Source of the DNA: an uncultured Oscillospiraceae bacterium
GTDB taxonomy: Bacteria; Bacillota; Clostridia; Oscillospirales; Acutalibacteraceae
Length of the DNA: 11,266 bases
Reading direction: 5' to 3'
Assembly (NCBI GenBank): GCA_900544515.1
Contig: UQVI01000050.1
Coordinates: 1-11,266 of the forward strand
Shown one piece after another: positions 1-7,315 of the stretch; position 1 is the first letter of the stretch, and every line of letters starts with the position of its first letter. The position numbers and the translations under genes were made by a program. Below the pieces are notes generated by a model. That model did not search any database. It was not told the DNA's origin and was given only the letters and a program-made list of their open reading frames with translations.

Positions 1-11
1 CTCAGCTTTAT

Positions 12-34
12 GTCAGCAGGTCTTTGTTTATTTT
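12..34. terminator. Possible half of a terminator hairpin downstream of recG, cut by the contig edge
   Basis: Bases 12-23 (GTCAGCAGGTCT) are followed by a T-rich run (TTGTTTATTTTA) on the plus strand. The same arm, apart from its first base, is one side of the complete hairpin at 10748-10780 downstream of spo0A. On the minus strand recG stops at 45 and runs into this arm after an A-rich tract, so the arm would be the first half of a bidirectional terminator. The matching arm would lie left of base 1, so the hairpin itself is inferred, not seen. Confidence 0.4.
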
Positions 35-44
35 ATAATCTGTA

Positions 45-2075
45 TTAATACTCAATATCCCTGAACATCTTTGTAATGGAACTGCAAAGGTGTTTATTTT
101 TAGGCAAATCCAGGTTGAAATCCTCATCAAGGATGTCCTTAGCACAGTTCTGTGCCAGGTGCAGGATTTCAATATCCTCCAGCATATCGGCTATTTTGAG
201 CGTTGGGAGGCCGTGCTGTCTTTCACCGAAGAAGTCACCCGGACCGCGAGCCTTTAAATCCTCGTCCGCAATTCTGAAGCCGTCACTGTATTTTTTCATT
301 ATCATAAGACGGTTGCGGGCATTTTCACTTTTACTGTCTGAAACAAGAACGCAAAAGCTTTTTTTATTCCCTCTGCCTATACGTCCTCTTAACTGGTGCA
401 GCTGTGAAAGTCCGAAACGCTCAGCATTTTCAATGACCATAATTGTGGCATTGGGAACGTCAACACCAACCTCAACAACGGTTGTTGCAACGAGTATCTG
501 AACATCACCGTCGGAAAAAGCTTTCATAACCTTTTCCTTATCCTTAGGCTTCATCTTGCCGTGAAGCAGTCCGAGATTGTAACCCTCAAAAGCAGATTGT
601 GACAGCTCCTCTGCGAACTGCTCGGCAGATTTGAGACCCAGTGCTTCATCACTTTCCTCAACCATAGGACAGATAATGTAGCACTGCTCACCGCGATCAA
701 CGGCGTCACGTATAAATTTGTACAGCCTGCTGTTATATCTTGAGTCAACAACATCGGTTCTTATTGTCTGTCTGCCGGGTGGGAGCTCGTCGAGAATACT
801 GATATCCAAATCACCGTAAAGAATCAGTCCGAGCGTACGCGGAATGGGTGTAGCACTCATAACCAGAGTATGTATTCCGTGTCCCTTGTTGGCGAGATTT
901 GCCCGCTGCTTAACGCCGAATCGGTGCTGCTCATCGGTTATGACGAGACCGAGATTGCAGAATTCAACATCATTCTGTATGATAGCGTGGGTGCCAATCA
1001 GCAAATCAATTTTGCCGTCGTACAAATCGGCTTTGATTTCACGCTTTTCCTTTGCTTTGGTTGAGCCGGTCAGCAGGCGGATCGTTATTCCTGTACTGCC
1101 CAGCATTTTTGAAAGTCCTTCAAAGTGCTGAATGGCAAGTATTTCGGTAGGTGCCATAAGTGCTGTCTGATAACCGTTTCTGATTACAGTGTAAATGATT
1201 CCTGCGCCGACAGCGGTTTTTCCTGAGCCGACATCACCCTGCAAAAGCCTGCTCATTGGGTATTTGTTCTGCATATCCTTAACGCATTCGGCGATTGCCC
1301 TTTTCTGTGCATTTGTCAGATGATAGGGGAGAAGAGCGGTAAATTCATCTGTATAATCTTCTGTTATGCGCAATGTAGTTTCGCTCTTTTTATTGCTCTT
1401 GAGCTTTAAAAGACCGAGCTGAAGGGTAAGCAGCTCCTCAAATATCAGCCTTTTGCGTGCATTATAAGTATCCGTTTCACGATTTGGAAAATGAATCAGC
1501 CGTATTGCCTCATCAAGTGTAATCAAATCGTATTTTTTTTTGATGTCATCGCTTAAAGTTTCAGGTATTTCGTCAAGGCTGTCAAGTGCTGTTTTGATAA
1601 CCTTAGCAATGGCATTTGATGTCAGCTTGCCTGATGCGGAGTAAATGGGGTGAATACGGATTCCTGTGTCCAGCTTTTCAATTTTAGGGGAGGACATAGA
1701 GGCTGCGGTAAAAGTCTTTTCAATTTTTCCGAACAGCACATAATCCTCATAAATCCTGAGAGACTGCGCAAGATATTTGTTGTTGAATATCGTGACATTG
1801 ATTACGCTTTCACCGTCGGAGAATCGGCATTTGTAAAGCGTCATACCGCGCCTGATCATATGCTCCTTAACAGGTGTAATCATAGTTGCCTTTATTGTAA
1901 TATTATCACCGCTGTTTACCTGAGAAACGCTCTTTGTATTGGTCCAGTCCTCGTATTTACGCGGAAAAAAATGAATAAGGGCGTCAACATCAAAGATGCC
2001 GAGATTATAGAACATCTCGGCTCTTTTTTCGCCAACACCCTTAATGAATTTTATGTTACTTTCAGTATTTAACAT
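45..2075 (-). CDS. recG: ATP-dependent DNA helicase RecG
   Basis: RecG is a cytoplasmic, double-strand-translocating superfamily 2 helicase that remodels stalled replication forks and branch-migrates Holliday junctions. The protein is 676 aa, close to the usual 680-690. A helix-hairpin-like start (GVGEKRAE, about residues 13-20) leads into the OB-fold wedge domain (about 50-150). The helicase core follows: Walker A GDVGSGKT (280-287), DEQH box with the RecG-typical DEQHRFGV (381-388), SATPIPRT (407-414), motif V around TTVVEVGVDVPN (531-542) and motif VI QLRGRIGRG (561-569). It starts with ATG three bases after the fakA stop. The Shine-Dalgarno TGGAG spans the last codons of fakA (GTG GAG TAA), which suggests translational coupling. 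yloU-fakA-recG linkage is also known in Bacillus subtilis, where serine deaminase genes lie between. All motifs are intact. The gene ends 44 bases from the contig edge. Confidence 0.97.
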   Translation of the reverse strand: MLNTESNIKFIKGVGEKRAEMFYNLGIFDVDALIHFFPRKYEDWTNTKSVSQVNSGDNITIKATMITPVKEHMIRRGMTLYKCRFSDGESVINVTIFNNKYLAQSLRIYEDYVLFGKIEKTFTAASMSSPKIEKLDTGIRIHPIYSASGKLTSNAIAKVIKTALDSLDEIPETLSDDIKKKYDLITLDEAIRLIHFPNRETDTYNARKRLIFEELLTLQLGLLKLKSNKKSETTLRITEDYTDEFTALLPYHLTNAQKRAIAECVKDMQNKYPMSRLLQGDVGSGKTAVGAGIIYTVIRNGYQTALMAPTEILAIQHFEGLSKMLGSTGITIRLLTGSTKAKEKREIKADLYDGKIDLLIGTHAIIQNDVEFCNLGLVITDEQHRFGVKQRANLANKGHGIHTLVMSATPIPRTLGLILYGDLDISILDELPPGRQTIRTDVVDSRYNSRLYKFIRDAVDRGEQCYIICPMVEESDEALGLKSAEQFAEELSQSAFEGYNLGLLHGKMKPKDKEKVMKAFSDGDVQILVATTVVEVGVDVPNATIMVIENAERFGLSQLHQLRGRIGRGNKKSFCVLVSDSKSENARNRLMIMKKYSDGFRIADEDLKARGPGDFFGERQHGLPTLKIADMLEDIEILHLAQNCAKDILDEDFNLDLPKNKHLCSSITKMFRDIEY

Positions 2076-2078
2076 GGT

Positions 2079-3740
2079 TTACTCCACTGAAATAATAAAG
2101 TAATAAATCGGCTGGTTGCCGTTGACAACACTGATTTCAGCATCAGAGCCGTACTTACTGCTGAGTTTTTCCTCAACCTTAGCGGCATCTTCCTCACTTA
2201 CACCCTCACCGTAGATAATTGTGATAAGAGAATGCTCTGTTCTTTTGAACAGCTTGTCTGTTGCCTTATAAGCAATATCAACTATATCATTTCCTATGAA
2301 CTTGATTTTGCCGTTGCAAAGACCCATAATCTCGCCCTCGTGAACGGCCTTTCCGTCAACCTCACTGTCTCTTGCGGCAAAGGTAACCTGTGCTGTTTCA
2401 ACAGCCTGAGCTGTCTCCATCATCGTCATCTGATTTTCATCAGCTGTTGATGTATCGTCAAATGCAAGCATTGCTGAAATACCCTGAGGGATTGTTTTTG
2501 TCTGCAAAACACGTACCTCTCTGTCAGAAACAAGAGGAATTACCTGCTCGGCAGCCATAATGATATTTTTATTGTTAGGAAGAACGAATACAGTTTTTGC
2601 AGGTGTATTCATAACAGCACCCAGAATATCGTCTGTAGACGGATTCATCGTTTGTCCGCCGCTTACAATAACATCTGCTCCGATATCCTTGAAAAGCTCT
2701 TCAAGTCCGCTGCCTGCACAGACAGCTACAAAGCCGTAATCATTTTCAGGAGCAGAAACAGAAGGCTCAATAACCTTATCGCCTTCCTTCACGCCAACCT
2801 CAGCATTCGCGTGCTGATATCTCATATTATCAATTTTTATGTTAATAAGCTGTCCGTATTTAAGTGCCGCCTGAATAACATTACCGGGCTCATTTGAATG
2901 CACGTGTACCTTGATGATATCACTGTCGTCAACAACTACAACACAGTCGCCGATTGATTCCAAAAATGCACGGAGCTTAAGTGGATCCTTTTCTTTGGCA
3001 CTTTCCGATTTTTCAATCAGAAATTCAGAGCAGTAGCCGAACTCAATATCATCTGATGCATTGGCAACCGTTGATTTTGACGGTGCAGAAATAGGAGTTA
3101 CGCCTGAGCCGTCAAGGGGTTGAACAATAACGCCGTTATGCCATACGCTTTCCATACCCTCAAATATAAGGATTAAGCCCTGTCCGCCGGCATCAACAAC
3201 ACCTGCTTTTTTTAGTACAGGCAGTAAATCCGGAGTTTTTGCCAGAGCATCCTTTGCAGCCTGAAGTGCAGCAAAAGCAACCTCAAGAGGCTCATCCTGA
3301 ATCTTTGCCATTTCAACAGCTGCATCCTTAGCTTCTCTGATAACAGTAAGTATTGTTCCTTCAGTAGGCTTCATAACTGCCTTATATGCAGCGTCAACGC
3401 CCTCTTTGAAAGCGTTTGCTATATCCTTTGCACCTGCTTCCTTAAGCCCCTTAAAGCCTTTTGAAAAGCCACGAAAAATAAGGGAAAGGATTACACCTGA
3501 ATTACCTCTTGCACCTCTTAAAAGGGCAGAGGCACATTTGGCAGATGCCTCTTCAATTGTACAGTTATCGGGAAGTGCTGCCATTTCCTTTGCAGCAGCA
3601 CTGATGGTCATACTCATATTTGTACCTGTATCGCCGTCAGGAACAGGGAAAATATTCAAAGCATCGACTGCCTGTCTGCTGTTTGCAATATTATTAGCTG
3701 CGGAAATTATTGAATCGCGAAATATTAAACCAGTTATCAT
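2079..3740 (-). CDS. fakA: Fatty acid kinase ATP-binding subunit FakA (YloV, DhaL/DegV-type)
   Basis: FakA is the ATP-binding subunit of fatty acid kinase. It phosphorylates exogenous fatty acids presented by a FakB (DegV-family) partner, feeding acyl-phosphate to phospholipid synthesis. No fakB is in this window. The protein is 553 aa, the normal family size. The N-terminal DhaL-like kinase domain (about 1-200) shows NIFPVPDGDTGTNM (29-42), with Asp35, Asp37 and Asn41 as expected nucleotide/Mg ligands, GARGNSG (76-82) and AGVVDAGGQGL (179-189). The middle domain has GYCSEF (235-240) and VHVHSNEPG (278-286); Cys237, His279 and His281 match the metal-binding pattern I recall for this domain. 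The C terminus ends in NGNQPIYYFIISVE, the typical FakA tail. It starts with ATG, with GGAG eight bases upstream, 14 bases after the yloU stop. Older annotations call it a DAK2-domain or dihydroxyacetone-kinase-like protein, but no DhaK domain is present. Confidence 0.93.
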   Translation of the reverse strand: MITGLIFRDSIISAANNIANSRQAVDALNIFPVPDGDTGTNMSMTISAAAKEMAALPDNCTIEEASAKCASALLRGARGNSGVILSLIFRGFSKGFKGLKEAGAKDIANAFKEGVDAAYKAVMKPTEGTILTVIREAKDAAVEMAKIQDEPLEVAFAALQAAKDALAKTPDLLPVLKKAGVVDAGGQGLILIFEGMESVWHNGVIVQPLDGSGVTPISAPSKSTVANASDDIEFGYCSEFLIEKSESAKEKDPLKLRAFLESIGDCVVVVDDSDIIKVHVHSNEPGNVIQAALKYGQLINIKIDNMRYQHANAEVGVKEGDKVIEPSVSAPENDYGFVAVCAGSGLEELFKDIGADVIVSGGQTMNPSTDDILGAVMNTPAKTVFVLPNNKNIIMAAEQVIPLVSDREVRVLQTKTIPQGISAMLAFDDTSTADENQMTMMETAQAVETAQVTFAARDSEVDGKAVHEGEIMGLCNGKIKFIGNDIVDIAYKATDKLFKRTEHSLITIIYGEGVSEEDAAKVEEKLSSKYGSDAEISVVNGNQPIYYFIISVE

Positions 3741-3754
3741 AAATATATCTCCAA

Positions 3755-4117
3755 TCAGTTAAGTGCATCAATATAAACATTGACTGCTGATACTTTTAAA
3801 TCAGTAGCTTCTTCAACAGTATATCTTACTTTGTTTACAATGCTTTCAACAATCGCATTGATGTTTACTCCGTATGAAACGGAAATGTGTAATTCAACCG
3901 TAAGCTTGCCGTTTATGCTTTTTACAGATACGCCCTGATCATAATTGTCATTTTCACGCGATACCTTGCTTTTTATGGCGGATTTAAGGTTCTGATAAGG
4001 ATTACTGTTTACCATACCTGTTACACCGAAACAGCTCTGTGCTGCTCTGCCTACAAGATTTGCGAAATAATTGTTTGTTATTTCAATATATCCATTTGGA
4101 TTTTCCAGCTTTATCAT
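3755..4117 (-). CDS. yloU: Asp23/Gls24 family envelope-stress protein YloU
   Basis: This is a small cytoplasmic protein (120 aa) of the Asp23/Gls24 family. Members are linked to cell-envelope homeostasis and often sit immediately upstream of fakA/yloV, as here. The pattern NGYIEITNNYFANLVGRAAQSCFGVTGM near the N terminus and the later VELHISVSYGVNINAIVESIVNKVRYTVEEATDLKVSAVNVYID match the family's start and its alternating strand-helix C-terminal half. There is no signal peptide or membrane segment. The ATG is preceded by GGAGG with an eight-base spacer. It is the first gene of a unit with fakA and recG, driven by the promoter at 4156-4184. An A+T-rich inverted repeat (ATAGAA/TTCTAT) flanks the Shine-Dalgarno in the leader, too weak for me to call a regulatory hairpin. 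The biochemical role of YloU itself is unsettled. Confidence 0.9.
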   Translation of the reverse strand: MIKLENPNGYIEITNNYFANLVGRAAQSCFGVTGMVNSNPYQNLKSAIKSKVSRENDNYDQGVSVKSINGKLTVELHISVSYGVNINAIVESIVNKVRYTVEEATDLKVSAVNVYIDALN

Positions 4118-4155
4118 ATAGAATACCTCCGAATGTTCTATGCTGCTTTATTACA

Positions 4156-4184
4156 ATTATATGTCTTATCCATGATTAAATCAA
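4156..4184 (-). promoter_or_regulatory. Sigma-A-type promoter of yloU-fakA-recG
   Basis: Read on the minus strand, TTGATT (4179-4184) is separated by exactly 17 bases from TATAAT (4156-4161), five of six and six of six consensus matches. The predicted start is near 4149, giving a leader of roughly 30 nt with the GGAGG of yloU. The -35 box overlaps the TGA stop codon of the upstream solute-binding protein gene (4181-4183). I see no terminator between the two genes, so read-through from the upstream unit is also possible. Confidence 0.75.
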
Positions 4185-5668
4185 GAAATAAAATTCCAGC
4201 TGTCAATATTTGAGAAGAAATTACCGTAATATCCCTGCATATCACCGTTTAGTGCCTTGCTGTAACAAATCATACCTTTTTTATATACAAGGGGGATATA
4301 CGGCATTTCATCATTGAAAGCAAGTATGAATTTGCCAAGCTCCTCATCACCCGAAAGATATTTTATATATACATCATCACAGGTCATTTTATTAAGGTCA
4401 ATACCATATCTTGCTCCGCCCTTTTTATCAAAAAACGGATAAAGACTCATATCATCCGAAAGCTTAACCTCGCCGATATAAATATCAAAATTGGACTGAG
4501 CTATTTTTGCTCTGTAATTTTTAATACTTTCCTGAGCGATTGTTACCTTAAAGCCAACAGCCTCCAGCTGACTCTTTAACAGATTGGCGCAGGAGATTTT
4601 ATTTTCATTTGAGTCGACGAGTATGGAAAGTGAAAGCTTATCCGCCTGATATCCGCTTTGATTGATTGCCTGTTTCGCTGTGGCGGTATCTGCTTCTTTT
4701 GAAAAGATATTTATATTTCCTATTGATTTGAAATCAGGATTAAATGGGGATTCGGCTGTGCTTGCATATCCTGAGTAAGCACTTTCGGCAATAACGGTTC
4801 TGTCAACTGCAAGTGATATGGCCTGCCGTATATGCGCATTGGAGGTAATACCGCCTCTGGAATTGATTCCGATGAATACAAGATTATTCATGGTTACTGC
4901 CTTCTTTGCACAGGAAAGACGTTTTGATGTGTCACTGCTCATATCCCTGAAGGCATAGGAAATATTGCCGATATTAACAGCATTATCGATTGAGTCGGAT
5001 GCGGCAATATTTACAAGTGTAATTGTACCGATATAAGGGTCGAAGCTGTTATCGGTGTTCGCTTTTAACACTACCTTGCCGCCTGAATTCTTGTAAACGT
5101 ATCTTCCATTGCCTACAGGAAAGCCCTCCTCATCATCCTTTGTTGATGTGATAGGAAAGGTGAGCAGATTGACTGCATAGGGATTTGCATAGTTCAGATG
5201 AATGAATACAGAATTGCCCTGTGCCTCTGCATAATTTATGCAGCCGAGTGCACTGCCGTAGGCAGGTGACTTTTTCGCTGCTGTTATGGAGTAAACTACA
5301 TCTTCTGTACCAAGCTCACTTCCGTCTGAAAATGTGAGCTGTGGATTTATATCTACACGCAGTGTGGTTTTGTCTGTAAACGCATACCCTGTTGCAATAT
5401 TTGCAGCAGGCTCATAGTTTTCATCAAGGTCAAAAAGTGATTCAAAGGCAAGTGAGGCAAGCACCTGATTGTTCTGTGTTTCAGCCTTAAATGGATCAAG
5501 GCTGTCGGATTGAGTATAGCTTAGCTTGAAGGTGGTATTGTCAACCTCCTTGACAGATGCAGGAACAGTGGTTGTGACATCTGTCTGATTATTATCAGCT
5601 GTACAGCCTGCAAAACAGGAAGCAATGAATAGAATTGATAAAAACAAAGCAATATATTTTTTCTGCAT
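4181..5668 (-). CDS. ABC-transporter substrate-binding lipoprotein, family 5 (peptide/nickel type)
   Basis: This is an extracytoplasmic solute-binding protein of family 5 (OppA/DppA-like), normally the receptor that delivers oligopeptides, nickel or similar ligands to an ABC permease. The N terminus is a lipoprotein signal: basic QKK, a hydrophobic stretch, then a lipobox FAGC with the modified Cys at residue 22. A threonine-rich linker (about 23-45) follows. The family's opening block is visible at about residues 48-95 (SYTQSDSLDPFKAETQNN, then LASLAFESLFDLDENYEPAANIATGYAF). The C-terminal part (DEMPYIPLVYKKG) matches the usual closing lobe. At 495 aa it is slightly shorter than OppA. The start is ATG with a perfect AGGAGG, two bases after the ymdB stop. 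No permease or ATPase genes are adjacent, so it either serves transporters encoded elsewhere or has another sensing role. The ligand cannot be read from sequence. Confidence 0.88.
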   Translation of the reverse strand: MQKKYIALFLSILFIASCFAGCTADNNQTDVTTTVPASVKEVDNTTFKLSYTQSDSLDPFKAETQNNQVLASLAFESLFDLDENYEPAANIATGYAFTDKTTLRVDINPQLTFSDGSELGTEDVVYSITAAKKSPAYGSALGCINYAEAQGNSVFIHLNYANPYAVNLLTFPITSTKDDEEGFPVGNGRYVYKNSGGKVVLKANTDNSFDPYIGTITLVNIAASDSIDNAVNIGNISYAFRDMSSDTSKRLSCAKKAVTMNNLVFIGINSRGGITSNAHIRQAISLAVDRTVIAESAYSGYASTAESPFNPDFKSIGNINIFSKEADTATAKQAINQSGYQADKLSLSILVDSNENKISCANLLKSQLEAVGFKVTIAQESIKNYRAKIAQSNFDIYIGEVKLSDDMSLYPFFDKKGGARYGIDLNKMTCDDVYIKYLSGDEELGKFILAFNDEMPYIPLVYKKGMICYSKALNGDMQGYYGNFFSNIDSWNFIS

Positions 5669-5670
5669 TG

Positions 5671-6444
5671 TTACCTCCTGATCAAAGTGGTGCTGATGGC
5701 TTTTGCACTGCTGTTGTCAATTTCAAACAGGCATCCCTCCAGAACACACGGACCGTCCTCAGTTGTGAATCTGACAGGCAGACCTGTCCTGAGCTTTTCA
5801 ATAACATTTTCAGGCTTAACCCCAAGCACACCGTAAAACGGACCGGTCATACCTATATCCGTAACATAGCCTGTGCCGTTTGGCAGTATCTGATTATCAC
5901 TTGTCTGAACGTGGGTATGTGTGCCGTATAATGCGGAAATTTTACCGTCAAGATAAAATCCCATTGCTCTTTTTTCAGACGTGGTTTCAGCATGAAAATC
6001 AACAAGAATCATATCAATTCCCTGTGCTTTGATTTCCTCAATGATTTTGTCAATCACTGAAAATGGATTTTCAACAGGCTCCATAAAAACACTGCCCTGA
6101 AGATTAATGACTGCAATTTGGCAGTAGCCTTTGTCAATAATCATATAACCCCTGCCGGGAGCAGAGCTGTGATAGTTTGCAGGGCGGATAATCGGATTGT
6201 CACTGTCAAGGTAATCATAGATTTCCCTTCTCTTAAGACTGTGATTGCCGAGTGTTATGGCATCGACTCCGCAGTCAAGAATATAGGTTGCACTCTGTGG
6301 AAGTACACCATTGCCTACTGCTGAATTCTCACCATTGGCAATGACTATATCTGCACCGAGCTCTTTTTTCAGAGCAGGCAGTTTTTTTCTTAAATATTCG
6401 CATCCTTGCTGTGATACGATATCACCAATTGTTAATATTTTCAA
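5671..6444 (-). CDS. ymdB: YmdB-family metallophosphoesterase (TIGR00282)
   Basis: This is a cytoplasmic calcineurin-like phosphoesterase. B. subtilis YmdB hydrolyses 2',3'-cyclic nucleotides, affects RNA turnover and influences biofilm/motility decisions. The protein is 257 aa, the family norm. The binuclear metal site is complete: Asp8 (GDIV), Glu39 and Asn40 (NGEN), Asn67 and His68 (GNH), His151 (DFHAE), His176 and His178 (GTHTHVQTSD), plus the signature TDIGMTGP. Residues after GNH are SLKRRE instead of the TWDKKE of B. subtilis. The start is TTG (6442-6444): the TTGAAAATA reading gives MKILTIGDI, exactly the family N terminus, with a weak GGTG five bases upstream and no better in-frame start. 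The last two codons (AGG AGG) double as the ribosome binding site of the solute-binding protein gene, so both are almost certainly one operon. The promoter is at 6484-6512. Confidence 0.93.
   Translation of the reverse strand: MKILTIGDIVSQQGCEYLRKKLPALKKELGADIVIANGENSAVGNGVLPQSATYILDCGVDAITLGNHSLKRREIYDYLDSDNPIIRPANYHSSAPGRGYMIIDKGYCQIAVINLQGSVFMEPVENPFSVIDKIIEEIKAQGIDMILVDFHAETTSEKRAMGFYLDGKISALYGTHTHVQTSDNQILPNGTGYVTDIGMTGPFYGVLGVKPENVIEKLRTGLPVRFTTEDGPCVLEGCLFEIDNSSAKAISTTLIRR
5674..5679 (-). promoter_or_regulatory. Ribosome binding site made of the last ymdB codons
   Basis: On the minus strand AGGAGG immediately precedes the TAA of ymdB and lies 5-8 bases before the ATG of the solute-binding protein. 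The bases encode Arg-Arg in ymdB and serve as the Shine-Dalgarno of the next gene, so translation of the two is probably coupled. Confidence 0.8.
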
Positions 6445-6483
6445 AATTGCACCAATTTCTATATATAAATAATTTGTTTATAA

Positions 6484-6512
6484 ATTATACTATATTTAAT
6501 GTGTAAAAACAA
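6484..6512 (-). promoter_or_regulatory. Sigma-A-type promoter of ymdB and the solute-binding protein gene
   Basis: On the minus strand TTGTTT (6507-6512), a 17-base spacer and TATAAT (6484-6489) sit about 40 bases upstream of the ymdB start. The match is perfect at -10 and partial at -35. It is back to back with the plus-strand promoter whose -35 begins at 6517, so the two -35 boxes are only four bases apart. Confidence 0.65.
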
Positions 6513-6516
6513 GAAA

Positions 6517-6545
6517 TTGACACAAAATTCACACTGTGTTAAAAT
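6517..6545 (+). promoter_or_regulatory. Sigma-A-type promoter (extended -10) of the LOG-family gene
   Basis: TTGACA (6517-6522, perfect), a 17-base spacer and TAAAAT (6540-6545) with an upstream TGT (extended -10). The predicted start near 6552 gives a leader of about 95 nt. An imperfect palindrome, TTCACACTGTGTTAA (6528-6542), fills the spacer and enters the -10 and could be an operator. The leader is very A+T-rich and holds a weak AGATAA/TTATCT inverted repeat just before the Shine-Dalgarno. Confidence 0.75.
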
Positions 6546-6646
6546 TATCAGTGGATTATAAGTAATATTTAAGCTGTTAAATCATATATTGTTATTATAA
6601 TCATTTTTATATTTAGATAATAAAAAGTTTATCTGAAGGAGCGGAT

Positions 6647-7228
6647 ATGAATATTTGTGTTTTTGGTGCAGCAAGCAGTGAAATAGATGATAAATATATA
6701 AAGGCTGTTGAGCTTATGGGCGAAACGCTTGCAAAATCAGGTCACAATCTTGTATTTGGGGCAGGCGGTCAGGGACTTATGGGTGCCGCTGCAAGAGGCT
6801 TTAAAAAAGGCAATGCAAAAATAACGGGTATAATACCTGAATTTTTCAAGGAAGCGGACATTGAGGCAATTTATGAAGAATGTGATGAGCTTATTTATAC
6901 CGAATCCATGCGTGAACGCAAGGCGAAGATGGAGGAAATGGCAGATGCATTCATAATCGTTCCCGGCGGAATAGGAACCTTTGAAGAGCTTTTCGAGGTT
7001 CTTACACTGAAACAGCTTGGCAGACACAAAAAAGCAATTGTAATCTATAATGTTGACGGATACTATGATTCAATGGAATCTATGCTTGATCATTCCATTG
7101 AAGAGCATTTTGTAAAGGAAAACTGCAAAATGCTTTACAGTGTATTTGCAGATTTGCAGTCCATGATAGATTATCTTGAGGCGGATATACAGGTTGATTT
7201 CACTGTAAAGCAGCTGAAGGATGGATAA
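6647..7228 (+). CDS. LOG family (TIGR00730) nucleotide 5'-monophosphate phosphoribohydrolase
   Basis: This is a Rossmann-fold protein of the LOG/lysine-decarboxylase-like family. Characterised members are not decarboxylases: they cleave the N-glycosidic bond of (cytokinin) nucleoside 5'-monophosphates, releasing base and ribose 5-phosphate. In a gut-type bacterium the natural substrate is unknown, possibly AMP-like or modified nucleotides. The protein is 193 aa, typical. Motifs are FGAGGQGLMG (37-46), the MRERK block (88-92) and PGGIGTFEE (106-114), which carries the catalytic Glu and phosphate-binding glycines. There is no signal peptide. It starts with ATG, with AAGGAG and a suitable spacer. 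It is transcribed divergently from ymdB from the promoter at 6517-6545. A hairpin at 7237-7264 separates it from the DUF2130 gene, so co-transcription is possible but partial. Confidence 0.9.
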   Translation: MNICVFGAASSEIDDKYIKAVELMGETLAKSGHNLVFGAGGQGLMGAAARGFKKGNAKITGIIPEFFKEADIEAIYEECDELIYTESMRERKAKMEEMADAFIIVPGGIGTFEELFEVLTLKQLGRHKKAIVIYNVDGYYDSMESMLDHSIEEHFVKENCKMLYSVFADLQSMIDYLEADIQVDFTVKQLKDG

Positions 7229-7236
7229 AAAAGTTG

Positions 7237-7275
7237 TAAGGCTGAATACTGATTTTCAGCCTTATTCTGCCTTTT
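7237..7275 (+). terminator. Weak rho-independent terminator or attenuator after the LOG gene
   Basis: AAGGCTGAA (7238-7246) pairs perfectly with TTCAGCCTT (7255-7263), extended by a T-A pair, with an eight-base loop. The stem is followed by ATTCTGCCTTTT, a poor U-tract, so termination is probably incomplete. I find no convincing promoter between this hairpin and the DUF2130 gene, which would then depend on read-through. Confidence 0.45.
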
Positions 7276-7315
7276 ACATAATAAAACATAATAAAAATGA
7301 AGGAGAAATAACAAT

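Noticed and set aside
76..501. Open frame on the plus strand opposite the recG 3' half, and similar shorter ones at 844-1131, 1650-2072, 2232-2450, 3406-3762 and 5635-5931
   Set aside because: They lie antisense inside well-recognised genes, have unnatural compositions and no ribosome sites or family resemblance. They are shadows of the real coding strands.
4121..4144. Inverted repeat hiding the yloU Shine-Dalgarno as a riboswitch or thermosensor
   Set aside because: Only six A/T-dominated pairs around a 12-base loop; too weak to claim.
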